Source: an uncultured Collinsella sp.
Lineage (GTDB): Bacteria; Actinomycetota; Coriobacteriia; Coriobacteriales; Coriobacteriaceae
NCBI GenBank assembly: GCA_902494715.1
Contig: CABUUJ010000004.1
Span: forward strand, 1 to 62,048
Direction of reading: 5' to 3'
DNA length: 62,048 bases
Shown here: piece by piece, positions 27,659 through 35,024 of the stretch
Layout: the number at the start of each line of letters is the position of its first letter
Position numbering within the stretch: the first letter of the stretch is position 1
Position numbers and translations under genes: made by a program
The notes under the pieces: model-generated
The model's input: only the letters and a program-made list of their open reading frames with translations
The model's database searches: none
What the model was told of the DNA's origin: nothing

Positions 27659-28678
27659 GTGGGGACCGCGATCGACATGGCATTTGACGGCGCGACGCTT
27701 GCCGCCTGTCCGCTCTCGGCGCTGGTGCTCTCGTTTGCCTTCTACGGTTTTTGCGGCTGGGCGTGGGAGTCGACAGTCTGCGCCATGCTCAATCACGGAC
27801 GATTTGCTAACAGCGGATTTTTGCTGGGGCCGTGTTGTCCTATCTATGGTGTGGGCGGCATAGCCTGCTGGCTTTTGCTGCGCGGGATTCCGGATGCCTC
27901 GAGCCAGTTTGTCGCTGCGGCGCTTGTCTGCAGCGTAATCGAGTACGGTGTGGGCCTTCTATTGGAAAAAACAACAGGCGCGCGCTTTTGGGATTGCTCG
28001 CACCTACCGTTTAACCTGCATGGACGTATCTGCCTGTACTGGGCTTGCGCGTTTGGCCTGGGTGCGCTGTGCATTTGCCGTTTAGTGGAGCCGGCATTGC
28101 TGGGGCTGCTTGGCCATTTGCCGGTGCTGATTGTGCGGCTGTCCGCCTTTATCGTCGCGGTCGCGATGATGGTTGACGCAGTGTGCTCGTTGGCGAGCTG
28201 GCGCCGCCTGTCAGATCAGCTGGAGTGTGTGCGCGCCGACCTTGCCGACCGCATCAACGAGTCGCTTGCCGATGCGTCCGACTCTATGCTCGAACGTATT
28301 CCCGATTCGGCGATCGACTCGGTGGCACAGACGCATATCCGCAGCCGTGCCGTTAACGCGTGGCTGGCCGAGCTGGGTGACGCCGCGCTCGATGCCCTGC
28401 GCGAGAAGGCTTCGATGCCGACGTTTATCGCGGACGGCGCTCGCGGCCTGGCGCTCGCTGCCCGCCGCGTGGCCGATGCCGCGCCGAGCATGCCGCGTCC
28501 GTCGCTCAGCCGTCGCCTTGCCGGTAAGCGCATGAGCCGTCCGGTACCGAGCGTGTCACTCAGTCGTCGTGACCTGCGCTTTTTCAATGCCTTCCCGCGT
28601 CTGCGCATCAATCGCTACGAAGGTGTCATTCGAGCAACTAATCTCCGCGACCGCGCCCACGAGCTGTTTCGGCGCTAG
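27659..28678 (+). CDS. CmpB-like (ABC_trans_CmpB) membrane protein
   Basis: A 339-residue protein whose first 180 residues form four to five membrane spans with the family motifs FYGFCGWAWEST, FLLGPCCPIYGVGG and ARFWDCSHLPFNLHGRICL. Despite the family name it is not known to be a typical ABC subunit. The C-terminal 150 residues are a soluble, arginine-rich helical region. GTG 27659 is the start, with AGAGGAGAGGG upstream. The pairing with an HD protein is a conserved-looking arrangement, function unknown. Confidence 0.78.
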   Translation: MGTAIDMAFDGATLAACPLSALVLSFAFYGFCGWAWESTVCAMLNHGRFANSGFLLGPCCPIYGVGGIACWLLLRGIPDASSQFVAAALVCSVIEYGVGLLLEKTTGARFWDCSHLPFNLHGRICLYWACAFGLGALCICRLVEPALLGLLGHLPVLIVRLSAFIVAVAMMVDAVCSLASWRRLSDQLECVRADLADRINESLADASDSMLERIPDSAIDSVAQTHIRSRAVNAWLAELGDAALDALREKASMPTFIADGARGLALAARRVADAAPSMPRPSLSRRLAGKRMSRPVPSVSLSRRDLRFFNAFPRLRINRYEGVIRATNLRDRAHELFRR

Positions 28679-28876
28679 CCGGGATGGGCGCGCTCACGGC
28701 TCCCTTGCTCGCGTATTTCCCGTTCGTTTCGCGTCCGTTGCCGCGCCGTTTCCAAGATTGCGGCACCGTTTCCATTCGACAACGCAGCGTTTAACAACGC
28801 CGTATCTGGTCTACACCAGTTGCCCCTCGGCCGCATTATGGGCGCCGACAACGTTCATGCGATCAAGGGGGAGCGA

Positions 28877-30154
28877 ATGTACGATACGGGATCGACAACG
28901 TTTATGCTCATCTGCACCATGCTCGTGTTTTTAATGACACCGGGTCTGGCGTTTTTCTATGGCGGCCTGTCCAGGCGCAAAAATGTCATCAACACCATGC
29001 TTATGTGCTTTGGCGCCATTGGCCTGGTTGGTGTGCTGTGGATTGTTGCCGGCTGGTCGCTGGCCTACGGCGGCGACGGTTCCAGCCCGTTTATTGGAGG
29101 CCTTGACCAGCTGCTGTGCCTGCCGGTGCTCAACCAGGTGCTGCAGGCGGCCGAGAGCAATGCTGCGGACGGTGCTGTCTACCCTCAGATCATCAATATC
29201 GCCTTCCAGATGGCATTTGCCATGATCACGGCCGCTATCGTCACGGGCAGCCTGGCCGGCCGCGTTAAGTTTGGTGCCATGGCGGCCTTCCTGGGCATTT
29301 GGCTGCTCGTGGTCTATGCGCCGCTCGCCCACATGGTCTGGGGCGGCGATGGCTCCTTTATCGGCGACATCATCGGCGCACTCGACTTTGCCGGCGGCGA
29401 CGTGGTGCACATCTCGTCCGGTCTGACGGGCCTGATCCTCTGTTTGATACTCGGCCGTCGTCGCGGTTTTGGCATGGTGAGCTATCGCCCGCATAACGTG
29501 CCGTTTGTGGCGCTGGGCGCCGGCCTGCTTTGGTTTGGCTGGTTTGGCTTTAACGGCGGCAGCGAGTTTAAGGCCGACGCCGTGGCGGCGCTCGCCATCC
29601 TCAACACCGTGACGGCCAGCGCGGCGGGTATGGTCTCGTGGCTTGCCGTCGAGCGCGTGCACACCGGTCGCCCCACGCTGGTGGGCGCTAGCACCGGTCT
29701 GGTCGCGGGCCTCGTGGTGGTCACGCCGGGCGCGGGCTTTGTCGAGCCGTGGGCAGCGCTGGTCATGGGCCTGATCGTCTCTCCCGTCTGCTACCTGGCC
29801 ATCAGCCATCTTAAGACCAAGTTCGGCTACGACGACGCGCTCGACGCGTTTGGCTGCCACGGTATCGGCGGCATCTTGGGCGGCGTGCTCACGGGCCTGT
29901 TCTGCGTGCCGCAGCTTTCGTGGACCGGTAAGGGTGGCCTGTTCTACACGGGCGATGTGTCGCTGCCGGTCTCGCAGATCCTGGGCATTGTGGTGACGGT
30001 CGCTATTGTGCTGGTGCTCGATTTGGTGATCGCCGCGGTGGTCAAGGCACTGTTCCACGGCAGCCTGCGCGTGGACGAGGCCGACGAGGCGCTGGGCCTG
30101 GATGCGAGTCAGCACGGCGAGAGCGCATACCCTTCGTTCTCCGGACTCGATTAG
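28877..30154 (+). CDS. amt: Ammonium transporter
   Basis: A trimeric ammonium channel. The 425 residues show 11 predicted spans, the signature FGAMAAFLGIWLLVVYAPLAHMVWG with the first pore histidine, and DDALDAFGCHGIGGILGG with the second. An external N-terminal segment is short and there is no signal peptide. Start ATG 28877 is chosen for AAGGGGGAGCG upstream. The PII gene follows about 210 bases later, the standard amt-glnK pairing in which PII blocks the channel when nitrogen is plentiful. Confidence 0.94.
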   Translation: MYDTGSTTFMLICTMLVFLMTPGLAFFYGGLSRRKNVINTMLMCFGAIGLVGVLWIVAGWSLAYGGDGSSPFIGGLDQLLCLPVLNQVLQAAESNAADGAVYPQIINIAFQMAFAMITAAIVTGSLAGRVKFGAMAAFLGIWLLVVYAPLAHMVWGGDGSFIGDIIGALDFAGGDVVHISSGLTGLILCLILGRRRGFGMVSYRPHNVPFVALGAGLLWFGWFGFNGGSEFKADAVAALAILNTVTASAAGMVSWLAVERVHTGRPTLVGASTGLVAGLVVVTPGAGFVEPWAALVMGLIVSPVCYLAISHLKTKFGYDDALDAFGCHGIGGILGGVLTGLFCVPQLSWTGKGGLFYTGDVSLPVSQILGIVVTVAIVLVLDLVIAAVVKALFHGSLRVDEADEALGLDASQHGESAYPSFSGLD

Positions 30155-30256
30155 CAGCTTCCCCAAGCACCGCACCTTGCCGTTCAATCGTCGCTCACGT
30201 ACTTAAGTACGCTTCGCTCCTCTTTCACGGCAATCTGCGGCACTTGGGAAACCTGC
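30154..30256. repeat. Family G: long interrupted hairpin after amt
   Basis: The element begins at the amt stop codon. Blocks GCAG, CCCAAG, CCGCA and TTGCCGT of the left arm pair with the right arm in the same order, separated by unpaired dinucleotides. CGTACTTAAGTACG closes the inner end. There is no T-run. Confidence 0.75.
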
Positions 30257-30297
30257 TAAGACCAGTCAGTTGAACTTTTTGATTTCTGAGGTTGGTT

Positions 30298-30318
30298 TGC
30301 GGCACCTGGGAAACCCGC
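30298..30318 (+). repeat. Second copy of the family G right arm
   Basis: It repeats the bases at 30236-30256 (TGCGGCAC, one change, TGGGAAACC, one change, GC) in direct orientation, 47 bases before the PII start. Confidence 0.75.
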
Positions 30319-30364
30319 GTCATTGAATGGCAATTCATTTATTTGATAAAGAGAGGAATTCACT

Positions 30365-30703
30365 ATGAAGAAGATTACGGCGATCGTTCGTGCCGAAAAG
30401 CTTGAGGTTCTTAAAGACGCGCTGTTTGCTGCTGATGTTCGCGGTATGACTATCAACCAAGTGCAGGGCTGCGGCGCACAGCATGGCTGGAAGGAATACG
30501 TGCGCGGCAACGAGCTGCTTGTCAACACGATCCCTAAGGTGCAGTTCACCCTTATTTGCGCCGATGAGCATGTCGACGGAATTGTCGACATCATCTGCAA
30601 CGCCGCTCGCACCGGTGCCGTTGGAGACGGCAAGATTTGGGTCGAGCCGGTCGAGGAAGTTATCCGCATCCGTACCGGCGAACACGGCCCCGCCGCGGTG
30701 TAG
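30365..30703 (+). CDS. glnK: PII-family nitrogen regulator without the modifiable tyrosine
   Basis: A 112-residue trimeric signal protein. It begins MKKITAIVRAEKLE and ends with the typical GDGKIWVEPVEEVIRIRTGE. The T-loop reads RGNELLVNTIPKV, so position 51, tyrosine in E. coli GlnB and GlnK, is leucine. Uridylylation or adenylylation at that place is therefore impossible, and control must rest on ATP, ADP and 2-oxoglutarate binding alone. Gly37 and Lys58 equivalents are kept. GAGAGGAATT supplies the ribosome binding site. Its partner is the adjacent Amt. Confidence 0.93.
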   Translation: MKKITAIVRAEKLEVLKDALFAADVRGMTINQVQGCGAQHGWKEYVRGNELLVNTIPKVQFTLICADEHVDGIVDIICNAARTGAVGDGKIWVEPVEEVIRIRTGEHGPAAV

Positions 30704-30777
30704 GATCGACCACCTGTCATCCGCAACGTTAAAATGCTGCAATGAGGCACAAGACTTGCGTTGCGGATGGACGGATT

Positions 30778-31440
30778 ATGGGTCGTAATAAATATCCCGA
30801 GGAGACGGTCGCGAAGATTCTCGACGCGGCGCTGGAGCTATTCTGCGCACAGGGTTATGAGGGGACGAGCATTCAAGATATCGTCGACCGCCTCGATGGC
30901 ATGACCAAGGGTGCTATCTATCATCACTTTAAGAGCAAAGAAGAGATTTTCAACGCCGCATTTGATCGGGCAATGGCTCCGATTGTTGAGCGCCGCCGCG
31001 CGACACTCGGTGCTGGCAATATGACGGGAGCCCAAAAGCTCAAACGACTTTATGCGCCCGAGTCCGTCGTTCCGCAAATCGATCTATGGGCTCGCATGCA
31101 TCCTGCGGCAGATCCGGTAAAAAGCTCGCGGCTGCTGGCGATGCAGTACCAAGGTTCGTTTGACGAGTCGGCCGATGGCTATCTCCTGCCAGTGATCGAG
31201 GAGGGCATCGCCGACGGCTCCATTGCGTGTGCATGCCCACGCGAAGCGGCGGAGGCGGTATCGTTGTTGGCGAATCTTTGGCTGTTGCCGCTGTTCCGTC
31301 CGCTCGAGCCCAAGGAGCGAATGCTCGCTCGCGCTCAATGTTTGGCGCAGATGGCTGCCGCGGTGGGACTTGATTTGGGGGAAGAAGTGCTTCAGACAAC
31401 GGCGCAGATTTGGGACGTATGGGACCGCGCCGGGTGGTAA
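30778..31440 (+). CDS. TetR-family transcriptional regulator
   Basis: The 220-residue repressor has the TetR helix-turn-helix at the N-terminus (about residues 10-55: KILDAALELFCAQGYEGTSI, then KGAIYHHFKSKEEIF) and a helical ligand-binding domain. Start ATG 30778 follows GGATGGA; an earlier in-frame ATG at 30742 lacks a site. It is followed by two palindromic operators and an MFS transporter gene, so it probably represses the transporter and itself. Its ligand would be a drug or toxic metabolite, not known. Confidence 0.88.
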   Translation: MGRNKYPEETVAKILDAALELFCAQGYEGTSIQDIVDRLDGMTKGAIYHHFKSKEEIFNAAFDRAMAPIVERRRATLGAGNMTGAQKLKRLYAPESVVPQIDLWARMHPAADPVKSSRLLAMQYQGSFDESADGYLLPVIEEGIADGSIACACPREAAEAVSLLANLWLLPLFRPLEPKERMLARAQCLAQMAAAVGLDLGEEVLQTTAQIWDVWDRAGW

Positions 31441-31445
31441 TATAG

Positions 31446-31458
31446 ATACTGACGGTAT
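31446..31458. promoter_or_regulatory. Secondary TetR operator
   Basis: ATAC-TGACG-GTAT, with partial matches outside, repeats the centre of the main operator. It sits directly after the tetR stop. Confidence 0.55.
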
Positions 31459-31471
31459 GTAATTGATTTGT

Positions 31472-31495
31472 AAGGGTAGCCACGGCTGCCCTTTT
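31472..31495 (+). terminator. Small terminator after tetR
   Basis: GGGTAGCC and GGCTGCCC (31474-31481 and 31484-31491) form a short stem with a tight loop followed by TTTTC, separating tetR from the transporter gene. Confidence 0.55.
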
Positions 31496-31506
31496 CAAGT
31501 CATTAA

Positions 31507-31527
31507 ATACATACTAACGGTATGTAT
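31507..31527. promoter_or_regulatory. Main TetR operator upstream of the MFS gene
   Basis: ATACATAC-N5-GTATGTAT is a perfect 8-bp inverted repeat, 14 bases before the transporter start. The site resembles the secondary one at 31446-31458. Confidence 0.75.
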
Positions 31528-31540
31528 AGGGGATAGGCTT

Positions 31541-32803
31541 ATGGCTGAAATGCGGAGGAGTAGTGTCTCGTTGGCGCAAAAAACAGTGCGATCTATCAGG
31601 CTTTTCGGTCTTCTTGTTGCACAGCTGTGTGCGTATTCAATGTTGTCAGCACTGTGCTTTGCGTGTCCGCTTTACTTATTCGATTGCAGCGGCTCGTCAA
31701 CGTTATATGGCGCCGTCGCGGCGATAGCGTTCATACCGGGCGTGCTCGCGACTCCGGTTGGCGGGATTTTGGCGGATCGGGGAAGACATCGCGGGGTTCT
31801 TGTGGTACTCGGCATTGTTCTGATGGCTGCATCACTGCTGTTTATCCCCATGAAGCGTTCGCTGCCTCTTGCGGTTGTCGTGGCAGCAATGCTTTGCGTC
31901 CAATATGGCATCCAATCGCTGCTGAAACCGATGCTTCAAATTGAGGCGGTGTGCATGACGGGCCAAGAAAAGGTTGAGCGTGCCACTGCGTTGGTCTCGC
32001 AGATAATCATGATGAGCAATATCTTGGGGCCTGTAGTCGGGACGGCAGTCTATGGGTGCTTTGGTATCGATACTCTATGCGAAACCGCGGCGTTGACGTT
32101 TACGATTTCAGCCCTGCTGTTCGGGGGCGCACTCAAGCAAAATGCCTCATCTGAAACGATGAGAGACGGCGCGACTCGTACGACACGCCGAAACGATTTT
32201 CGGGAGTTGATTCGGTACCTGTCTCAAAACTCATCATTGCTCGTTGTGTTTTTGATTGCGGCTATTTTGAACCTTGCGTTAGTTGGGTTAACGATTGGTG
32301 CTCCCGTTATTGTTGCAAAGCATCTCGGAATGCAGTCATCCTTTGTTGGGATTATTGAGGTGGCTATGGGCTTAGGTGGTCTTGTCGGCAGTGGTTTGGT
32401 CGGTATTTGGCCGCATCGTTTTTCCTTCAAGGGCATATGTCAATATGTTGCGATGATCTGTTTAGGAGTCGTACCGATTATTGTCACGCTACTGTTCGGC
32501 ACAGATGTATGGGTGTTCACCGTGTTTGCGGTTGGTTCGGCATGGGTCATGGTGTGGGCAGCCATTGCGTCGGTTGAAATCATCGCGTTTGTTCAACGGG
32601 CAGCGCCGACTGAGCTCTGCGGAAAAGTGCTTTCGGTCGTTTACATGGTCCTTTCCTGCGCAACACCTATCGGCCAATTGACGTACGGGGTTGCATATGA
32701 TCGATGGACACCGGCGATTGTATTCGCAGGCATGCTGGCGGTGTTGACGTTGACGACGGTGCTGTTTTATCGGCTGAAAAGTCGCTTGTGGCGATTGTCT
32801 TAA
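31541..32803 (+). CDS. MFS transporter
   Basis: A membrane antiporter of 420 residues with about 12 predicted spans. It carries a loop-2 motif GGILADRGRHRG (GxLaDrxGRR type), as in drug exporters. The first half contains the RSSVSLAQKTVRSIRLF lead-in; the fold is that of efflux-type MFS proteins. Start ATG 31541 is chosen because AGGGGATAGG precedes it. Its codons are visibly richer in A and T than its neighbours, which suggests recent transfer together with tetR. Substrate unknown. Confidence 0.88.
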   Translation: MAEMRRSSVSLAQKTVRSIRLFGLLVAQLCAYSMLSALCFACPLYLFDCSGSSTLYGAVAAIAFIPGVLATPVGGILADRGRHRGVLVVLGIVLMAASLLFIPMKRSLPLAVVVAAMLCVQYGIQSLLKPMLQIEAVCMTGQEKVERATALVSQIIMMSNILGPVVGTAVYGCFGIDTLCETAALTFTISALLFGGALKQNASSETMRDGATRTTRRNDFRELIRYLSQNSSLLVVFLIAAILNLALVGLTIGAPVIVAKHLGMQSSFVGIIEVAMGLGGLVGSGLVGIWPHRFSFKGICQYVAMICLGVVPIIVTLLFGTDVWVFTVFAVGSAWVMVWAAIASVEIIAFVQRAAPTELCGKVLSVVYMVLSCATPIGQLTYGVAYDRWTPAIVFAGMLAVLTLTTVLFYRLKSRLWRLS

Positions 32804-32864
32804 CGCACTGGGGCACCGTGAATTTGTGGAGGCGGTGGTACGCCGCGCCGGGACGGCATTGTTT

Positions 32865-32918
32865 GGGCACGCCTCTCCTTCGTCTACAATATCGTGCAGA
32901 CGAAGGAGAGGCGTGCCC
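32865..32918 (+). promoter_or_regulatory. Perfect 21-bp inverted repeat ending at the HAD start codon
   Basis: Arms 32865-32885 and 32898-32918 are fully complementary, with a 12-base loop. The right arm contains the ribosome binding site AAGGAGAG, and its last base touches ATG 32919. The loop and left arm edge include TACAAT (32885-32890), a good -10 element, so the palindrome may be an operator over the promoter instead of an RNA hairpin. Confidence 0.8.
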
Positions 32919-33776
32919 ATGATCAAGATGTTTGCGAGTGACTTAGACGGAACGCTGCTGAACGCCCTGCACGAGGCAGACGGGACCATCCGCCGCGCCA
33001 TTCGCGAGCTGACCGAGGCTGGCCTGCATGTGGTTCCCGCGACCGGGCGCTCGACGTTGCCAATCGGCGAGCATGGCTTTACGGGGCTGGCGCTTGACGC
33101 CTGCTGCTCCAATGGGTCCATCGTGCGCGACTGCCATGGCGAGGTGCTCAAGACCTGGACCATCGATCCGCAGGTTACCGAGGAGCTGCTCAAGGCATTC
33201 CCGGACATTTGCTTTGATTGCTCCACACCCGATGGCATGTTCTCGAGCGGTTCGTTCGAGATGCATCAGGCGGGCTTTAAAAAGGACAGCCCTATCAAGC
33301 GCATCGTGATGCGCGGCATGCGCGCGCGTGGCGGCTATCACGAGGAACAGTATTTCGACCAGTCGATCGGTGACATCCTTCGCCACGATGTGTGCAAGAT
33401 CAACTGCCGCGTGACCTCGCCCGAGCTGGAGCGCGACCTTAAGGCATATTTGGCCGAGCGCTCGGACCGTGTAGTCAACGCGCCGTTTGACCCGGTGATG
33501 TTTGAGATCACGGACGCGGCGTGCAACAAGGGCGAGAGTGTGTCCTGGCTGGCGGGCTACTACGGCATTGCCGAGGACGAGGTCGCGGTCTACGGCGACG
33601 GCGGCAACGACATTGCCATGCTCAAACGCTTCCGCCACAGCTACGCGACCAAAAACGCAAGCGATGCCGCCAAGGCCGCCGCGAGCGCGACCATCGGCAG
33701 CTGCATGGTCCACGCCGTCCCCAAACACATGCTCGCCACCATGCACAAGCAAAACTCCCGCACCGTCATCGAATAA
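32919..33776 (+). CDS. HAD-superfamily hydrolase (Cof type)
   Basis: A cytoplasmic phosphatase of 285 residues. It has motif I DLDGTLL (residues 8-14, nucleophile Asp8), motif II PATGRST, and motif IV GDGGNDIAMLKRF, with a C2B cap in between. Cof-type enzymes hydrolyse sugar phosphates, flavin or pyridoxal phosphates. The start codon is fixed by AAGGAGAG and by the edge of the palindrome described above. It is likely a single gene; a short stem with T-run follows at once. Confidence 0.9.
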   Translation: MIKMFASDLDGTLLNALHEADGTIRRAIRELTEAGLHVVPATGRSTLPIGEHGFTGLALDACCSNGSIVRDCHGEVLKTWTIDPQVTEELLKAFPDICFDCSTPDGMFSSGSFEMHQAGFKKDSPIKRIVMRGMRARGGYHEEQYFDQSIGDILRHDVCKINCRVTSPELERDLKAYLAERSDRVVNAPFDPVMFEITDAACNKGESVSWLAGYYGIAEDEVAVYGDGGNDIAMLKRFRHSYATKNASDAAKAAASATIGSCMVHAVPKHMLATMHKQNSRTVIE

Positions 33777-33801
33777 TGTGACAAAGGGATAGCCCCTTTT
33801 T
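33777..33801 (+). repeat. Family H copy H1, also a terminator
   Basis: TGTGACAAAGGG begins right after the HAD stop and is followed by ATAGCCCCTTTTTC, giving a small stem with a T-run. It is a degenerate version of the element at 34179-34212. Confidence 0.65.
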
Positions 33802-33861
33802 CATGAGAACCCTGCACCTTTGGCATGCGAACATATATTCGTATATATAATTAAGTTTTGA

Positions 33862-33889
33862 TAGAATCGGTATCGTTGACGGCAGCTCC
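33862..33889 (+). promoter_or_regulatory. Promoter of the candidate small toxin
   Basis: An extended -10 element, TGATAGAAT, in an AT-rich stretch; the -35 is weak. It is followed by GTTGACGGCAGCTCC (33875-33889), a near-copy of the sequence downstream of the opposing antisense promoter. Confidence 0.5.
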
Positions 33890-33925
33890 ATGTGTCGGGC
33901 AGCGCCCTCCATCTGATGGGAGGTG

Positions 33926-34027
33926 ATGCCCACGACCGATTTGGTCTCGTTCTTCACGGCGCTTGTCGGCCTTTCCGAGGCACTCAAGCAGCGTTCGAAG
34001 CGCAACAGAAGGGGTCGCCGCCGCTAA
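33926..34027 (+). CDS. Candidate small hydrophobic-basic peptide (type I toxin-like)
   Basis: The 33-codon frame begins MPTTDLVSFFTALVGL and ends with a strongly basic tail, RSKRNRRGRRR. A short hydrophobic helix plus basic tail is the usual form of type I toxins that act on membranes. The leader has GGGAGGTG, but it lies only 2 bases before the ATG, so the true start may be a non-standard codon a few positions later. An overlapping 41-codon frame from 33916 is less convincing. The opposing strand has a strong promoter downstream (34096-34124), as expected for an antisense antitoxin. I recognise no family; this is inference from layout. Confidence 0.4.
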   Translation: MPTTDLVSFFTALVGLSEALKQRSKRNRRGRRR

Positions 34028-34042
34028 GGCGTTGACCCCCTA
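34008..34042. terminator. Bidirectional hairpin at the end of the candidate toxin
   Basis: GGGGTC and GACCCC close a stem with an inner GCC/GGC. On the minus strand it is followed by TTCTGTT. It could end both the toxin mRNA and the antisense RNA. Confidence 0.5.
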
Positions 34043-34089
34043 ATGCAAACAACGGCGCTGCGCAGCTTTCCAGAACTTGGGCTGCCGTC
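34010..34089 (-). ncRNA. Predicted antisense RNA (candidate antitoxin)
   Basis: Expected from the strong promoter at 34096-34124 and the hairpin at 34008-34042. It would be about 80 nt long, begin with GUCGACGGCAGCCC, contain an AGCUGCGCAGC stem, and overlap the last codons and 3' end of the small peptide gene. No expression is known. Confidence 0.35.
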
Positions 34090-34095
34090 GACACT

Positions 34096-34124
34096 ATTCT
34101 ACCCATGAATGACATTTTGGACAA
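34096..34124 (-). promoter_or_regulatory. Antisense promoter facing the candidate toxin
   Basis: TTGTCC (34119-34124), 17 bases, TAGAAT (34096-34101) on the minus strand. This is the best-formed promoter in the 525-base gap, and it has no protein-coding gene in front of it. Confidence 0.6.
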
Positions 34125-34178
34125 TCGGTAATGCCGCTCTAAAAGCCTGGCACAACCGGCACAACCTAGGCGGTCGCT

Positions 34179-34212
34179 GGATGTGACAAAGGGACTGCCC
34201 TTCGTCACATCC
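34179..34212. repeat. Family H hairpin, copy H2
   Basis: GGATGTGACAAAGGG pairs with CCCTTCGTCACATCC in 14 of 15 positions, with a 4-base loop. It lies between the antisense promoter and tetR. Confidence 0.85.
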
Positions 34213-34235
34213 TAAATATTGCCTTTACGTGTTGA

Positions 34236-34280
34236 TGCACACGGTGTGCAATAATACTCGCACTGTGCAATAGCGCACAG
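34236..34280. promoter_or_regulatory. Two palindromic operators upstream of the second tetR gene
   Basis: TGCACAC-G-GTGTGCA (34236-34250) and CTGTGC-AATAGC-GCACAG (34263-34280) are both perfect and share the TGTGC half-site. They cover the likely promoter, so autoregulation of tetR, and control of the dehydratase gene behind it, is probable. Confidence 0.65.
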
Positions 34281-34301
34281 GCTGAGTAACAAGGAGGACG
34301 C

Positions 34302-35012
34302 TTGTCCCAGCTCGAGAAATGCGATCGCCGGTCCCTTCGCTCGCAGCGTGCCCTTCGCCAGGCACTTGCCAGCGAGCTTGCCGAAAGCGGCGACCTTTCG
34401 CGCATTAATGTCGCGTCGCTCACCGAGCGCGCTGGCCTTACGCGCCGCACGTTCTATTCGCACTACCGCGATATTCCCGACTTTATCAATCAAATCGAGG
34501 ACGGCTTGCTGGCCGAGATCCGTGAGCGCATTGAGCTCATCACCGCAGCTCAGCTGCCCGACCTCTATCACAACATCGATGAGCTCGAGCCGGCGCCCGG
34601 TTCGGTTGAGTTGCTGCGCTACCTTGCGGCCAACCGCGATTTGATCGGATCGCTGCTGGGTCCGGGTGGCGACCAGGCTTTCATTAAAAAGATTATCGAT
34701 ACCGCGCGTGAGGCCGTGGTGCCGCGTGCGCAGACGGGCATTTTGGGCCTGGCGCTGGGTACATTCTTTGACTACTACGTCACCTACGTCGTGAGTGCCG
34801 AGGTCGGCCTGATTCAGCGCTGGTTTGAGCGTGGGCTCACTGAATCGCCCGAAGCCATGGCGCGCATTATGACGGTAATCGCCTTTGTGCGTCCCGGCGA
34901 TCTATATGGCCAACCCATCGATATCAACGTGCCGGAATATGGCATGAAGCTATTGAATCTGCAGCTCGAGGATGCGGTCGACACTGCCGCAACCGTCGAG
35001 TCCAACAACTAA
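34302..35012 (+). CDS. TetR/AcrR-family transcriptional regulator
   Basis: The 236-residue protein has a TetR-type DNA-binding domain (about 10-60: RINVASLTERAGLTRRTFYSHYRDI) and a helical C-terminal domain resembling the TetR_C group with FFDYYVTYVV. It starts with TTG at 34302, supported by AAGGAGG 4 bases earlier. The dehydratase fusion gene follows after 12 bases, so they form one operon. It probably senses an acyl-CoA or fatty acid derivative and controls the operon through the two palindromes upstream. Confidence 0.85.
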   Translation: MSQLEKCDRRSLRSQRALRQALASELAESGDLSRINVASLTERAGLTRRTFYSHYRDIPDFINQIEDGLLAEIRERIELITAAQLPDLYHNIDELEPAPGSVELLRYLAANRDLIGSLLGPGGDQAFIKKIIDTAREAVVPRAQTGILGLALGTFFDYYVTYVVSAEVGLIQRWFERGLTESPEAMARIMTVIAFVRPGDLYGQPIDINVPEYGMKLLNLQLEDAVDTAATVESNN

Positions 35013-35024
35013 GAGGAGAGACAG

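Noticed and set aside
28931..30187. Long minus-strand frame opposite amt
   Set aside because: Its content is His/Arg/Ala-rich without any domain, and it mirrors the amt codons.
31441..31540. An attenuator peptide before the MFS gene
   Set aside because: No short frame with a ribosome binding site is found between tetR and the transporter. The operators explain the layout better.
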